Assembly (NCBI RefSeq): GCF_006937785.1
Contig: NZ_SJEE01000002.1
Span: forward strand, 62,001-126,000
Reading direction: 5' to 3'
DNA: 64,000 nt
From: Pseudanabaena sp. UWO311
GTDB taxonomy: Bacteria; Cyanobacteriota; Cyanobacteriia; Pseudanabaenales; Pseudanabaenaceae
In this document: in pieces, positions 16,927-25,371 of the stretch
How positions within the stretch are numbered: the first letter of the stretch is position 1
How the letters are laid out: each line of letters opens with the position of its first letter
Program-made: the position numbers and the translations under genes
The notes under the pieces: generated by a model
Databases searched by the model: none
Told to the model about the DNA's origin: nothing
What the model saw: the letters and a program-made list of their open reading frames with translations, nothing else

Positions 16927-17023
16927 CAGTAGTAGCCTGTGTTAGTGCAGCGTCACGCATTAATAAATAAACATCAAAAATGTGCGCTACATTTCATTAA
17001 CGCACACTACAAGATCGGCGATC
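16927..17023. repeat. Direct repeat, right copy, after the Uma2 gene
   Basis: This is the second copy of the repeat of about 97 bases found at 16154-16250, in the same orientation and with small substitutions and indels. It begins CAGTAGTAGCCTGTGTTAG. It starts about 20 bases after the Uma2 stop codon. Confidence 0.8.
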
Positions 17024-17054
17024 AGACTACAAGAATATTTGCGATCTCACTTCA

Positions 17055-17570
17055 TTAGGAGTTAGTCTGTTTCACCCTTCGGCGTAAATCGGACACGAAG
17101 TCTTCAATCACCAAAGGAGGAAAGCACCTCTTCGGGATTTGGTGTGAATTGCTTTCACTGACGTAAATATAAATATATCCCCAAAGAGAGAAGATACGGA
17201 AAATAGAAGACCATCTGTGTAACGTCTCATTGAAGTCCGTTCGCTCTACCAGTCCCTCTTCTGTAATCTCCAAGACGTGTCGTCCTAATACGCCGTTATG
17301 TTTAGGTATGAAGGCATTGGCTAATCCAAAAATGGCTTGAAAAACGATAAAGACACCAACAAATCCAACAAGATAGACCAGCAAGTCGAATAATAAGTAA
17401 GGTAAGGAATGAGTGGCAAACTTGGGAGCAAGAGTCAGCAATCGATTGAAGAAAAGTACTATCAATAGAAACACTAGTAGAATTCGTTTTCGGAAAACTA
17501 CTGTCATAAAGCCCGCGAACAGATCCCATCGGGTAAGTTCGTAAGTAATCATCTTCTGGCTGCTAATCAT
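17055..17570 (-). CDS. YcxB-like membrane protein
   Basis: The 171-aa protein has two hydrophobic helices (about residues 27-45 and 58-85) and a C-terminal soluble part. The latter contains LEITEEGLVERTDFNETLHRW, then IYIYVSESNSHQIPKRCF, the order seen in YcxB-like proteins (helix pair plus PH-like domain). Function is unknown in the family. It is a single minus-strand gene between the Uma2 cassette and xisI. I see no toxin or immunity signature that would give it a role. Confidence 0.6.
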   Translation of the reverse strand: MISSQKMITYELTRWDLFAGFMTVVFRKRILLVFLLIVLFFNRLLTLAPKFATHSLPYLLFDLLVYLVGFVGVFIVFQAIFGLANAFIPKHNGVLGRHVLEITEEGLVERTDFNETLHRWSSIFRIFSLWGYIYIYVSESNSHQIPKRCFPPLVIEDFVSDLRRRVKQTNS

Positions 17571-17658
17571 GTTGAGAATATTTGATGGTTTGTTTATAGC
17601 TGACTATGTATTATCGTGTAGATTGTACAATACTTAGTTACAAACGATTGTGTCCCCA

Positions 17659-17997
17659 TTAAGCTATAGCAAACCCAGTGTACTCGCGTATCTTAGGATA
17701 ACGAAAGCCGAGTACTATATCCTCTTTGGGAATACCTGCTTCCACTAAATCTGTAGCAATACCTTCCTCAGTGTCATCACATTGAACCCAGACTTTATCA
17801 ACAATCAAACAAAGGTGAATTGGTGTTGCATGGAGATACTTATTACCACTCCAGCCAACATCTAAAACTAGATACTGCCCTCGCTCATCATCAAACACAA
17901 CCTGAGAGGAATAACCATCAGGTAAAGTAGCACGATAGTCAGCATGACTTTGAAGAACATTCTTAATGATGCTTTGATATTTTAATCGGGTATCCAT
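17659..17997 (-). CDS. xisI: XisI family protein
   Basis: The 112 residues match the XisI family throughout: YQSIIKNVLQSHADY at the start, VVFDDERGQYLVLDVGW in the middle and EDIVLGFRYPKIREYTGFA at the end. XisI was named as an excision controlling factor of the fdxN element in heterocystous cyanobacteria, but the family is widespread where no such element exists. Its gene overlaps the upstream xisH by 16 bp, the usual coupled arrangement. A toxin-antitoxin-like or accessory role has been suggested for such pairs. Nothing in this window shows an excision element. Confidence 0.92.
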   Translation of the reverse strand: MDTRLKYQSIIKNVLQSHADYRATLPDGYSSQVVFDDERGQYLVLDVGWSGNKYLHATPIHLCLIVDKVWVQCDDTEEGIATDLVEAGIPKEDIVLGFRYPKIREYTGFAIA

Positions 17998-18401
17998 TTT
18001 ACAATTACCTCACTTTCATCATCAAAGACAATTAATCGAACAATTTGATTTTTTAGCAAAATCTGTCCCAACTCTATAGTAAAAACACTGTTAAAAGTTG
18101 GCTGAGATACAGCAAGATAAAGAACTCGTTCAACCTCCATCTGATTAAGAATTTGACGATACAAGACATACTGACCCAACGCTTGCTGTAAGTCTTTCAC
18201 GTCAGACTGCCCTACAAAGCTTTTTACTTCAACGACAATCTTCTGTAATTCTTTTTCAGCACTGATTAAGCGTTCTGCTCCCAAATCTGCCGATAAACGC
18301 TTCTTGCCAATTTGAAGTGGAAATGGATCGTGAGTGATTGTCCACCCATCCTTTTCCAAAGCAAGTCTTACAGTGTTATGGTAAATATCTCTTGCAGACA
18401 C
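17982..18401 (-). CDS. xisH: XisH family PD-(D/E)XK nuclease-like protein
   Basis: The 139-aa protein shows the XisH pattern. RDIYHNTVRLALEKDGWTIT is followed by LSADLGAERLISAE and IVVEVKSFVGQSDVKDL. The Asp of SADLG and the Glu and Lys of VEVKSF form a PD-(D/E)XK-like site. The start is GTG at 18401, with no strong ribosome site. It is paired with xisI by a 16-bp overlap. No fdxN-type recombinase gene is present, so this pair is probably an accessory module and not part of a programmed rearrangement. Confidence 0.92.
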   Translation of the reverse strand: MSARDIYHNTVRLALEKDGWTITHDPFPLQIGKKRLSADLGAERLISAEKELQKIVVEVKSFVGQSDVKDLQQALGQYVLYRQILNQMEVERVLYLAVSQPTFNSVFTIELGQILLKNQIVRLIVFDDESEVIVKWIPD

Positions 18402-18573
18402 AAAAAATCAAGCAGTTAGTTTTGATTTCTAGTATAGCAAATATCGCTATTTTCACTATTGATAGCTGAAAAAAAACTTAAAAGACAGTATGGCAGTTGC
18501 CCTAATATATTTCTTGCATTTTGACAAATTGCCCATACTCTAAAACCTCATGAGCTTGTTATATATTTAAACA

Positions 18574-20007
18574 ATGGCAAAAGCAAAAAGTCGATATGTA
18601 TGTAATAACTGCGGTGAAGACTTCCCGCAGATGTATGGGAAATGTCCTGCTTGCTCTAGTTGGGGAACCTTGCAAGAGGAACTAATTCCTGTTGTTTCCA
18701 CTAATACCAATGCGATCGCTACATTCTCGCATCTCGGTACAGCAAAATCTACGGGCAAAGCAAAACCTAGAGAATCCTTAACCCTCTCGCAAATTACCGA
18801 CAATGACCAAGCGCGATCGCCTTCTGGCTACGAAGAACTCGATCGCGTATTAGGCGGTGGTATTGTTGCAGGTTCTCTTGTACTGATTGGTGGTGAACCA
18901 GGGATTGGCAAAAGTACGCTGTTATTAGGCATGGCGCAAAAATTGATGAGCCGCTATCCCACGCTCTATGTCTGTGCCGAGGAGTCAGCGCAACAGGTAA
19001 AACTGCGATCGCAACGGTTAGGCATCTTAGAAGAAAATTCTGATGATCTCTATTTACTAGCCGAAACTGATTTAGAAACAGTTCTCAGAGAACTGCAATC
19101 ATTGCGCCCTAAAGTTGCCGTGATTGATAGTATTCAAGCTCTCTACTTCTCTAATTTGAATGCTGCCCCTGGTTCTGTCTCGCAAGTGCGGGAATGTACG
19201 GCGGCGTTGATGCGTGTGGCTAAGCGGGAGAACATTTCGCTATTTATCGTTGGTCATGTGACTAAGGAAGGATCGATCGCAGGGCCCAAAGTTTTAGAAC
19301 ATATGGTGGATACGGTTCTTTATTTTGAAGGCGATCGCTTTGCTACCCATAGATTATTGCGATCGGTCAAAAATCGCTTTGGCGCAACGCAGGAAATCGG
19401 CGTATTTGAAATGATCGATCGCGGCTTGCGTGAGGTTTCTAATCCTTCAGAATTGTTTCTTGGTAATCGTGATGAATCTGTCCCCGGAACTGCCACAATT
19501 GTCGCCTGTGAAGGAACGCGCCCGATTGTGGTGGAATTACAAGCCCTCGTTAGTCCCACTAGCTATTCTTCGCCACGTCGCACAACAACAGGAATTGAGA
19601 CAAATCGATTTCTACAAATTCTTGCCGTACTCGAAAAGCGAATTGGTATTCCCTTATCAAAACTTGATGCCTATGTCGCGGCGGCTGGAGGCTTGAATGT
19701 GGCTGAACCTGCGGTGGATTTGGGCGTAGCGATCGCAGTGGCGGCAAGTTTTCGCGATCGCACGGTCGATCCGCGCACAGTGATGATCGGTGAGGTGGGA
19801 CTTGGTGGACAGGTGCGTCCAGTATCGCAGCTAGATTTACGACTAAAGGAAGCGGCGAAGTTAGGATTTAAACGCGCCATTATTCCTAGTATGCAGGTGA
19901 TGCAGGACTATGGAATGGAGATTATTCCTGTGAGTAAAGTTCTCGATGCGATCGTGGCGGCTTTGCCACGTACTAAGTTTGAAGTTGCTAAGCCCAATGA
20001 AGAGTAA
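18574..20007 (+). CDS. radA: DNA repair protein RadA (Sms)
   Basis: The full-length 477-aa RadA has an N-terminal C4 zinc finger (C10, C13, C24, C27) and a RecA-like ATPase with the Walker A motif GGEPGIGKST. The RadA-specific KNRFG motif lies in LLRSVKNRFGATQE, and a C-terminal Lon protease-like domain ends in GEVGLGGQVRPV. RadA is a hexameric branch-migration helicase that helps RecA in homologous recombination. Its last codons (..PNEE) lie inside a 59-bp palindrome that also covers the end of the convergent cupredoxin gene. Confidence 0.96.
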   Translation: MAKAKSRYVCNNCGEDFPQMYGKCPACSSWGTLQEELIPVVSTNTNAIATFSHLGTAKSTGKAKPRESLTLSQITDNDQARSPSGYEELDRVLGGGIVAGSLVLIGGEPGIGKSTLLLGMAQKLMSRYPTLYVCAEESAQQVKLRSQRLGILEENSDDLYLLAETDLETVLRELQSLRPKVAVIDSIQALYFSNLNAAPGSVSQVRECTAALMRVAKRENISLFIVGHVTKEGSIAGPKVLEHMVDTVLYFEGDRFATHRLLRSVKNRFGATQEIGVFEMIDRGLREVSNPSELFLGNRDESVPGTATIVACEGTRPIVVELQALVSPTSYSSPRRTTTGIETNRFLQILAVLEKRIGIPLSKLDAYVAAAGGLNVAEPAVDLGVAIAVAASFRDRTVDPRTVMIGEVGLGGQVRPVSQLDLRLKEAAKLGFKRAIIPSMQVMQDYGMEIIPVSKVLDAIVAALPRTKFEVAKPNEE

Positions 20008-20057
20008 TACCAATGGTCAAACTGGCAAAGCCAGTTTGACCATTGGTATTACTCTTC
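19999..20057. terminator. Palindrome covering both stop codons of convergent genes
   Basis: Perfect 28-bp arms (19999-20026, 20030-20057) surround the loop AAA. The arms include the last two codons and stop of radA and, on the other strand, those of the cupredoxin gene, so both proteins end in Glu-Glu. It can work as a bidirectional terminator, but it has no T run. Confidence 0.8.
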
Positions 20058-20567
20058 CACATTGATTGCCCCATGAAACATATTCATTCCGCATGAGAAT
20101 TGATAGTTTCCAACAGTTTGAGGCGTAAACTCAACAGGGGTGGTTACATTTAGACCCAAATCTTGAGCGATGTGAAAGTCAGGGAATAAAACCTTTTCCA
20201 GACAGCTACTAGGATCGCGACGCATGAACTTTAAGCGCACAGGTAGTCCACGTTTCACTGTCACTATTGCAGGAATGTAACCACCATCTACAGTGATGCT
20301 AACTTCCTGTACACCATCACTCGTCTCTGCTTGTTGAGATTTGGGCTTACTGAAGAGAAACCACCATAGTTGAGCGCTAATTAGAGCTAGCCCACCTACA
20401 GTTAGAGCGATTTTAAGTGCAAGAGGTTGTTCGATGCTTTGAAATTGTGGCGATCGCGGAGCATGTTCGTCCGTCATTTCCGTCATTTCTGCCGCCGATA
20501 CACTGGAGGCGATCGCACCGACAAGACTGAAGCTAACGATGAGATTGATAAATTTTATTTTTAGCAT
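20049..20567 (-). CDS. Membrane-anchored cupredoxin-like protein
   Basis: The 172-aa protein has a signal-like N-terminus ending near VSAAEM and a second membrane helix (about 50-70, LKIALTVGGLALISAQLWWF). A cupredoxin domain (about 85-172) contains the putative copper ligands: Cys in DPSSCLEKVLFP, His in PDFHIAQDL, and Cys and Met in FSCGMNMFHG. It lies 11 bp behind copA and is almost certainly co-transcribed with it. Such proteins often accompany copper P-type ATPases and probably bind or hand over copper outside the inner membrane. The direction of copper flow is not shown by sequence. Confidence 0.85.
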   Translation of the reverse strand: MLKIKFINLIVSFSLVGAIASSVSAAEMTEMTDEHAPRSPQFQSIEQPLALKIALTVGGLALISAQLWWFLFSKPKSQQAETSDGVQEVSITVDGGYIPAIVTVKRGLPVRLKFMRRDPSSCLEKVLFPDFHIAQDLGLNVTTPVEFTPQTVGNYQFSCGMNMFHGAINVEE

Positions 20568-20578
20568 AGTTGTATTCT

Positions 20579-22819
20579 CTAATTTGTAGAACTAGGTCTG
20601 AAACCTCTGAGGCGCAAAGCATTAGTGACCACAGAGACGGAACTAAACGCCATCGCTCCACCCGCAATAATTGGACTCAGGAGCCAGCCAAAGAATGGGA
20701 AGAGAATTCCTGCGGCGATGGGAATGCCTAAAACGTTATAGATAAAAGCAAAGAAAAGATTTTGTTGAATATTCCTAATCGTGGCGCGACTGAGTTGAAT
20801 TGCGGTGACAATCCCTTGCAAATCACCTGATATAAGCGTGATATCACTAGCTGCGATCGCGACATCAGTACCAGTACCGATCGCAATACCGACATTTGCC
20901 TGTGCTAACGCAGGAGCATCATTGATGCCATCACCCACCATCGCTACAATTTTTCCTTCGGCTTGTAACTCCCTAATTTTTGCCACCTTTTGGTCGGGGC
21001 GCACTTGAGCAAAGACTCGCTTGATCCCAACTTCGCGTGCGATCGCCTCAGCCGTGGGGAGATTGTCGCCTGTTAACATTACAACTTCGATTTTCATCCG
21101 TTGCAAAGCATTAACCGCCGCATGGGAAGAAGTCTTAACTTTATCAGCAATGCCAATTGAACCTCGTGCGATACGATCAACCGCGATTAGTACTACCGTT
21201 TTCCCACCGTTTTCCCAAGCATCTTGATATTGATGGAGCGAACTCGTGTCAATGTTTAGCTCATGCATCCATTGTCTTGTCCCGACTTGGATCAGCACAT
21301 TATCAATTTTGCCTTGGACTCCGCTACCTGAGATCGCCTCGAACTCAATCACATTAGGTAGATCCAACCCTTGCTTTTTCGCATATTCCACAACAGCCTC
21401 CGCTAAAGGATGTTCCGAATTACGCTCGATCGCTGCCACCAGTTGTAACAATTCTCGATCATCGAAATTGAGGGTAAAGAAATCTGTGACAGTGGGGTTA
21501 CCTTCCGTAACCGTTCCTGTCTTATCCAAGACAATCGTTTGAATCCTATGGGCTAGTTCCAAACTACCCGCATCTTTAATCAAGATGCCATTTTCTGCAC
21601 CTTTACCAGTACCAACCATAATCGAAGTGGGAGCTGCTAATCCCAAAGCACAGGGACAGGCAATAATCAGCACTCCAACAGCGGAAATAGTCGCCAAAGT
21701 CAAATTGCCCATGACGTTGAACCAGATCAGAAATGTGGCGATCGCAATGGAAATGACCGCAGGCACAAACCAACCTGTTACTTGATCCGCTAATCTCTGA
21801 ATCGGTGCTTTTGAGCCTTGCGCCTGCTGCACAAGTTGGACAATTTGCGCCAGCACTGTATCTTTGCCCACATGACTAGCTTTAACCTGTAAGCTCCCAG
21901 TTCTATTCATAGTCGCCCCAATCACGCGATCGCCAATTTTCTTCTCGATGGGAATACTTTCGCCTGTCACCATTGATTCGTCTACGGTCGAGTTACCTGC
22001 GATCGCCTCGCCATCAACAGGGATTTTTTCTCCAGGCCTGACAAGTACGACATCTCCAATCTGTACATCTTCAATGGAAATGTCATATTCTTGTCCATCA
22101 CGGAGAACTTGCGCCGTTTTTGGTTGCAATCCCATTAATTTACGAATTGCATCGGATGTTTCTCCCTTAGCTCTATTTTCAAATAACTTGCCCAACAGGA
22201 TCAGTGTAATTACCACCACTGAAACTTCGTAATACACTTCAGGTTGTAAACCCTGAGAAATAAAGAAGTTAGGATTTAAGGTGACCGTAATGGAATAGGA
22301 GAAAGCCGCTATTGTTCCTAAGGCAATCAATGTATCCATCGTTGCTGTGTGATTTTTAAAAGCTTTCCACGCACCGATATAAAATGAACTACCACACCAA
22401 ATCTGTACTGGTAAAGCCAAACAAAGCTGGAGCCAAGAATTATGTAACCAATCAGGGATAAAGGGAATATTTAATCCCGTCATCATCGGCAGTGAACCGA
22501 TGACTAAAATCATGCCAATTACGCCCCCTAATCGAACTTTATTCGTTAAGTTCTGGGATTCAGTTAACCTTGCTTTCTGATCTACATCCTGCGCATCTGC
22601 TGATAGATCTGGTAAAAATGTTTCATAACCAAGGTTCGCGATCGCCTTTTGAATTGCATCTGGACTAGTTTTTTGAGGGTTGTAATCGATCACTATTTGC
22701 TCGATCGCAAAGTTGACATTACTGCTAGCCACACCAGTAAGCGATCGGGTCATTGTTTCGATGCTGTTGGCGCAAGAGGCACAGTGCATTCCTCGAAGCT
22801 TCATTGTCATCTTTTCCAT
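20579..22819 (-). CDS. copA: Copper-translocating P1B-type ATPase
   Basis: The 746 residues have one N-terminal HMA domain with GMHCASC (C13, C16) and eight predicted membrane helices. The intramembrane CPC motif lies in [15 protein letters not shown], the phosphorylation site in [13 protein letters not shown] and the hinge in [12 protein letters not shown]. The HP dipeptide of the nucleotide domain is in [13 protein letters not shown] places it among P1B-1 Cu+/Ag+ exporters. It is the middle gene of a merR-copA-cupredoxin operon. A conserved palindrome fills the 58-bp gap to merR and could adjust expression after merR. It is likely induced by metal through the MerR protein. Confidence 0.95.
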   Translation of the reverse strand: MEKMTMKLRGMHCASCANSIETMTRSLTGVASSNVNFAIEQIVIDYNPQKTSPDAIQKAIANLGYETFLPDLSADAQDVDQKARLTESQNLTNKVRLGGVIGMILVIGSLPMMTGLNIPFIPDWLHNSWLQLCLALPVQIWCGSSFYIGAWKAFKNHTATMDTLIALGTIAAFSYSITVTLNPNFFISQGLQPEVYYEVSVVVITLILLGKLFENRAKGETSDAIRKLMGLQPKTAQVLRDGQEYDISIEDVQIGDVVLVRPGEKIPVDGEAIAGNSTVDESMVTGESIPIEKKIGDRVIGATMNRTGSLQVKASHVGKDTVLAQIVQLVQQAQGSKAPIQRLADQVTGWFVPAVISIAIATFLIWFNVMGNLTLATISAVGVLIIACPCALGLAAPTSIMVGTGKGAENGILIKDAGSLELAHRIQTIVLDKTGTVTEGNPTVTDFFTLNFDDRELLQLVAAIERNSEHPLAEAVVEYAKKQGLDLPNVIEFEAISGSGVQGKIDNVLIQVGTRQWMHELNIDTSSLHQYQDAWENGGKTVVLIAVDRIARGSIGIADKVKTSSHAAVNALQRMKIEVVMLTGDNLPTAEAIAREVGIKRVFAQVRPDQKVAKIRELQAEGKIVAMVGDGINDAPALAQANVGIAIGTGTDVAIAASDITLISGDLQGIVTAIQLSRATIRNIQQNLFFAFIYNVLGIPIAAGILFPFFGWLLSPIIAGGAMAFSSVSVVTNALRLRGFRPSSTN

Positions 22820-22848
22820 GTGTTTCTCTTTCTCTATCGATTTACCGT

Positions 22849-22886
22849 TACAGGTAGGGGCAATTCATGAATTGCCCCTACCTGTA
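22849..22886. repeat. Conserved palindrome (TAGGGGCAATTC type), copy 1
   Basis: A 38-bp perfect palindrome has a core that reads TAGGGGCAATTC followed directly by its complement. It fills most of the merR-copA gap and supplies the TAG stop codon of merR (22878-22880). Two further copies with the same core lie at 32269-32300 and 57711-57748. Confidence 0.9.
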
Positions 22887-23330
22887 AATTGCTATAGATT
22901 CTGATTTCTGCAAAATTGGACAAATCTCTCCTGTGGTTGTCTTTGCTGGAGGAGTCCAATCTTCGAGCAATTCGTTAATCTCACCACGCAAAGTCATCAA
23001 TTCGGAAATTCGCCGATCAATCTCTAGAATTTGATGTTCTAGTTGTTGTTTGATTTCGGTACAAGGAACTAAACCGCGATCGTAAACCCCCAAGATTTCT
23101 GCAATCTCTTGTAAGCTTAAACCCAGTTTCTGTAACCTTTTAACAAAAGAAATTCGCGCGATCGTATTTGGAGAGAATAAACGAAATCCTCCTTCAGTAC
23201 GTTCTGAAGACTTCAGTAAGCCAAGTTCTTCATAATAGCGAATTGTTTTAATTGGTACTTGACTTTGAACAGCAACTTGCCCAATTTGTAGTAATGCTTG
23301 ATCTTGATCCTGAGATAATTTAGCCGCCAT
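22878..23330 (-). CDS. MerR family heavy-metal-responsive regulator
   Basis: The 150-aa protein has a MerR helix-turn-helix: LLQIGQVAVQSQVPIKTIRYYEELGLL is the start region, followed by GGFRLFSPNTIARI and LGLSLQEIAEIL. A long dimerisation helix and a C-terminal tail with cysteines (VPC about residue 109, and EICPIL) that could bind metal follow. It heads the copA operon, and a MerR-type promoter with a 19-bp spacer lies just upstream, so it likely regulates itself and copA. Copper is the natural guess from the neighbours. The CueR metal loop is not an exact match, so the metal is uncertain. An AGGAGG ribosome site lies about 15 bases before the start. Confidence 0.9.
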   Translation of the reverse strand: MAAKLSQDQDQALLQIGQVAVQSQVPIKTIRYYEELGLLKSSERTEGGFRLFSPNTIARISFVKRLQKLGLSLQEIAEILGVYDRGLVPCTEIKQQLEHQILEIDRRISELMTLRGEINELLEDWTPPAKTTTGEICPILQKSESIAIYR

Positions 23331-23388
23331 ATCTAGCTCTTAGCCTCCTAAAAACTCAAGTGATTTAGATATAAATCAACTCAAATTA

Positions 23389-23420
23389 CTTATACACTCT
23401 CTAGCCAACTGGAGAGTCAA
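23389..23420 (-). promoter_or_regulatory. MerR-type promoter and operator of the merR-copA operon
   Basis: On the minus strand TTGACT (23420-23415) and GTATAA (23395-23390) are separated by 19 bp, or 20 bp if TATAAG is used. This is the long spacer typical of MerR-activated promoters. The spacer holds an imperfect dyad, ACTCTC(C/T)AG in each half around CCAA or TTGG. It lies about 60 bp before the merR start codon. Confidence 0.82.
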
Positions 23421-23619
23421 GCCCTACAATCTATATTTTCTCAAGCAGTTATGAAATGAGTATGAAATATTTACAATGATTGATAAAGCTGGAGCCACAT
23501 TAGTTAATACATACGTGGCATTGCGCTCAATTTTGCTTTGCTGCAACTAAATGGTGAGCAAATATTGATCGAGCAACCATAATGAATTTGGAGGAAATTT
23601 TGTAAAAGCAAGACAAGAT

Positions 23620-23780
23620 CTCTCAGAGCCGCATAATACATCCCGAAAATGCTGAGTCGGAGTCGCTTCAATCGCAGACTGTATGGGGTTGAAGCGATGC
23701 TATTGATGTTGTTTGAGTGCCTGTAACAAGCATGGAAACGAATGAAGAGCCTAATTCTAATAGCTTTTAGGCTCTTTTTC
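23620..23780 (+). ncRNA. Possible structured small RNA with terminator
   Basis: The 23421-23912 gap has no gene, but the part from about 23620 holds ordered inverted repeats on the plus strand. A 9-bp stem TCGCTTCAA/TTGAAGCGA pairs 23663-23671 with 23689-23697. A weaker stem pairs TTGTT with AACAA near 23710-23728. A 10-bp hairpin AAGAGCCTAA (23745-23754, 23767-23776) followed by T5 ends the block. This looks like a small RNA ending in an intrinsic terminator. I cannot assign it to a known family. 6S RNA was considered, but I cannot confirm it from memory of the consensus. Confidence 0.35.
23745..23780 (+). terminator. Intrinsic terminator in the gap before the membrane protein gene
   Basis: The 10-bp stem AAGAGCCTAA/TTAGGCTCTT has a 12-nt loop and is followed by TTTTTC on the plus strand. 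No plus-strand gene ends here, which is the main reason to suspect a small RNA upstream. Unlike the window's hairpin family, its loop is long and it lacks the C-NNN-G tip. Confidence 0.65.
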
Positions 23781-23912
23781 TTATTCTGTTACCTTTTGTC
23801 ATGCATAATGCAGGCTAGATTATTTACTCTTGGGCTTTGGTTTTACTCGCATCAACATCCATCTCCTTAAAGCGATCGCATTCAACGATGTCTTTTTATC
23901 CCAGAATAGTAC

Positions 23913-24254
23913 TCATTTATCAGCATGTACGCCTAGTAGCAGAACCTTGATATCGCCATTTGCCTTATACGTCGCAAATAGCAAATAAGGACATCCAAAC
24001 ATAAAACCTAAGTTCATGAATAGAAAACCTAATAGAAATCCCTTGGCGGTAAATCCCTCTCTCCATGCGACCCACAGAAAGAATAGGCATAGAGCAATCA
24101 AAAGATCTGTATTGAACTGCGTTCGCCAGTCAAGCTTTAACATGTCACTCAAAAAGACGGCTGGATAGTTAATTCCCATTGTGGCAATAACATAAATCGA
24201 TACAGCATAAATTATCAGCGTAGCAATAATTAAAAAAGCGCGAAGTAATGTCAT
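23913..24254 (-). CDS. Small membrane protein with about three helices
   Basis: The likely start is the ATG at 24254 (MTLLRAFLIIATL), giving 113 residues. An upstream in-frame start would only add 15 residues in the divergent promoter region. Hydrophobic helices lie at about 3-25, 45-65 and 70-95. The end, GCPYLLFATYKANGDIKVLLLG, resembles a family of small bacterial membrane proteins of unknown function that share a C-terminal K-A-x-G-D block. I do not recognise a function. The gene is divergent from the XRE/MmyB regulator, which may control it. Confidence 0.6.
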   Translation of the reverse strand: MTLLRAFLIIATLIIYAVSIYVIATMGINYPAVFLSDMLKLDWRTQFNTDLLIALCLFFLWVAWREGFTAKGFLLGFLFMNLGFMFGCPYLLFATYKANGDIKVLLLGVHADK

Positions 24255-24369
24255 GTTGTTACTCTTGTTGGTTAAATCAGCAAATATGATTGTTATCATC
24301 TTGTCAAAGAGAGATAATCAAAGCAATTACCTCACAGGTAATCAAAAACGTTGTATTTGGAGTTTGATA

Positions 24370-25206
24370 ATGCAACAACAGGTGATCAACCATCAACCAT
24401 CAACCTTTGGAACCATCCTGAAGCAATGGCGCGATCGGCGCAGTCTCAGTCAGCTTGACCTTGCCCTTTCTAGTCAAGTCTCCCAACGTCACATTAGCTT
24501 TCTGGAATCAGGACGAGCAAAGCCAAGTCAGGAGATGGTATTGCAATTAGCAACAGTTTTAGAAATTCCTCTCAGGCATCAAAATCTAATGCTTAGTTCA
24601 GCTGGCTTTGCACCTATTCATTCGGAAACTGATTTGTCGGCTCCAGAAATGGCATCAGTTTCCAAAGCAATCGATTTTATGCTGCACCAACAAGAACCAT
24701 ATCCAGCGATCGTCATCGATCGCTATTGGAATTTACTCCTAACCAACCAAGGATCTGCACGACTGTTGAGCACTTTCATCGATCCAGATAAGCTCCAAAG
24801 CCGATTCTGTATTGATGGGAAAATCAATTTGATGCGAGTTGTTTTTGATCCACAAGGGTTACGACCCTTTATTGCTAATTGGGAAGAAGTTGCTAGGCAT
24901 TTGCTTCAGCGAACGTATCGTGAGGCTAATTCATTGATTGAGAGCGAACAGTCAGCTTTATTGTTTAATGAACTCCTAAGTTATCCTGATGCTTCCGAAC
25001 TATGGAATACCTCAAGTCACTCTGAGCAAAATACTTTATTGCTGACTATGCACTTAAAGAAAAGTAATCTAAATTGGCAGTTTTTCTCAACGATCGCAAC
25101 TCTTGGCACTCCTTACGACATCACTCTTCAGGAAATTAGAATTGAATGTTTCTTCCCAGCCGATGTGGAGACTGAAAACGACTGGAAAAAGGAAAATCCA
25201 ATTTAG
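24370..25206 (+). CDS. XRE family regulator with MmyB-like ligand domain
   Basis: I chose the ATG at 24370 (MQQQVINHQ). The frame is open 117 bases further upstream, but that stretch overlaps the divergent gene's start and is not conserved-looking. The 278-aa product has an N-terminal HTH_3 domain (FGTILKQWRDRRSLSQLDLA, then SQRHISFLESGRAKPS). It also has the MmyB-like PAS-related C-terminal domain (PAIVIDRYWNLLLTNQGSARLL and the end FFPADVETEN). Such proteins usually repress or activate a divergent neighbour, here the small membrane protein. The ligand is unknown; fatty acid binding has been proposed for the domain. Confidence 0.87.
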   Translation: MQQQVINHQPSTFGTILKQWRDRRSLSQLDLALSSQVSQRHISFLESGRAKPSQEMVLQLATVLEIPLRHQNLMLSSAGFAPIHSETDLSAPEMASVSKAIDFMLHQQEPYPAIVIDRYWNLLLTNQGSARLLSTFIDPDKLQSRFCIDGKINLMRVVFDPQGLRPFIANWEEVARHLLQRTYREANSLIESEQSALLFNELLSYPDASELWNTSSHSEQNTLLLTMHLKKSNLNWQFFSTIATLGTPYDITLQEIRIECFFPADVETENDWKKENPI

Positions 25207-25281
25207 GATTATACTGTAAGCGATCGCTATTACCGTGAGTTATTACTTCTAGGCGATCGCCTCAACAATCAATCTTCTAAA

Positions 25282-25341
25282 GGCGATCGCTTCAGCACAA
25301 GCCTTTAACTCTGGTTACTTGGAATAGCGGTCGGCTTCAGG
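25282..25341 (-). pseudogene. Relic of a narB 3' end
   Basis: On the minus strand this stretch reads PEADRYSK, a stop codon, then PELKACAEAIA. Intact NarB ends [26 protein letters not shown] identity to 26074-26133 is roughly 84 percent by hand alignment, and a CAA codon has become TAA. It is therefore a second, decayed copy of the narB tail, separated from the real one by the toxin-antitoxin pair. Confidence 0.75.
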
Positions 25342-25371
25342 CTATTTGTATTGGTCTGAATAATGTTCACT

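Noticed and set aside
17659-18401. Programmed excision element controlled by XisH/XisI
   Set aside because: No recombinase gene and no paired direct repeats bounding a gene-interrupting element were seen around the pair.
20805-22232. Several plus-strand frames opposite copA
   Set aside because: They are complements of copA codons. CopA has all its catalytic motifs in the minus-strand frame.
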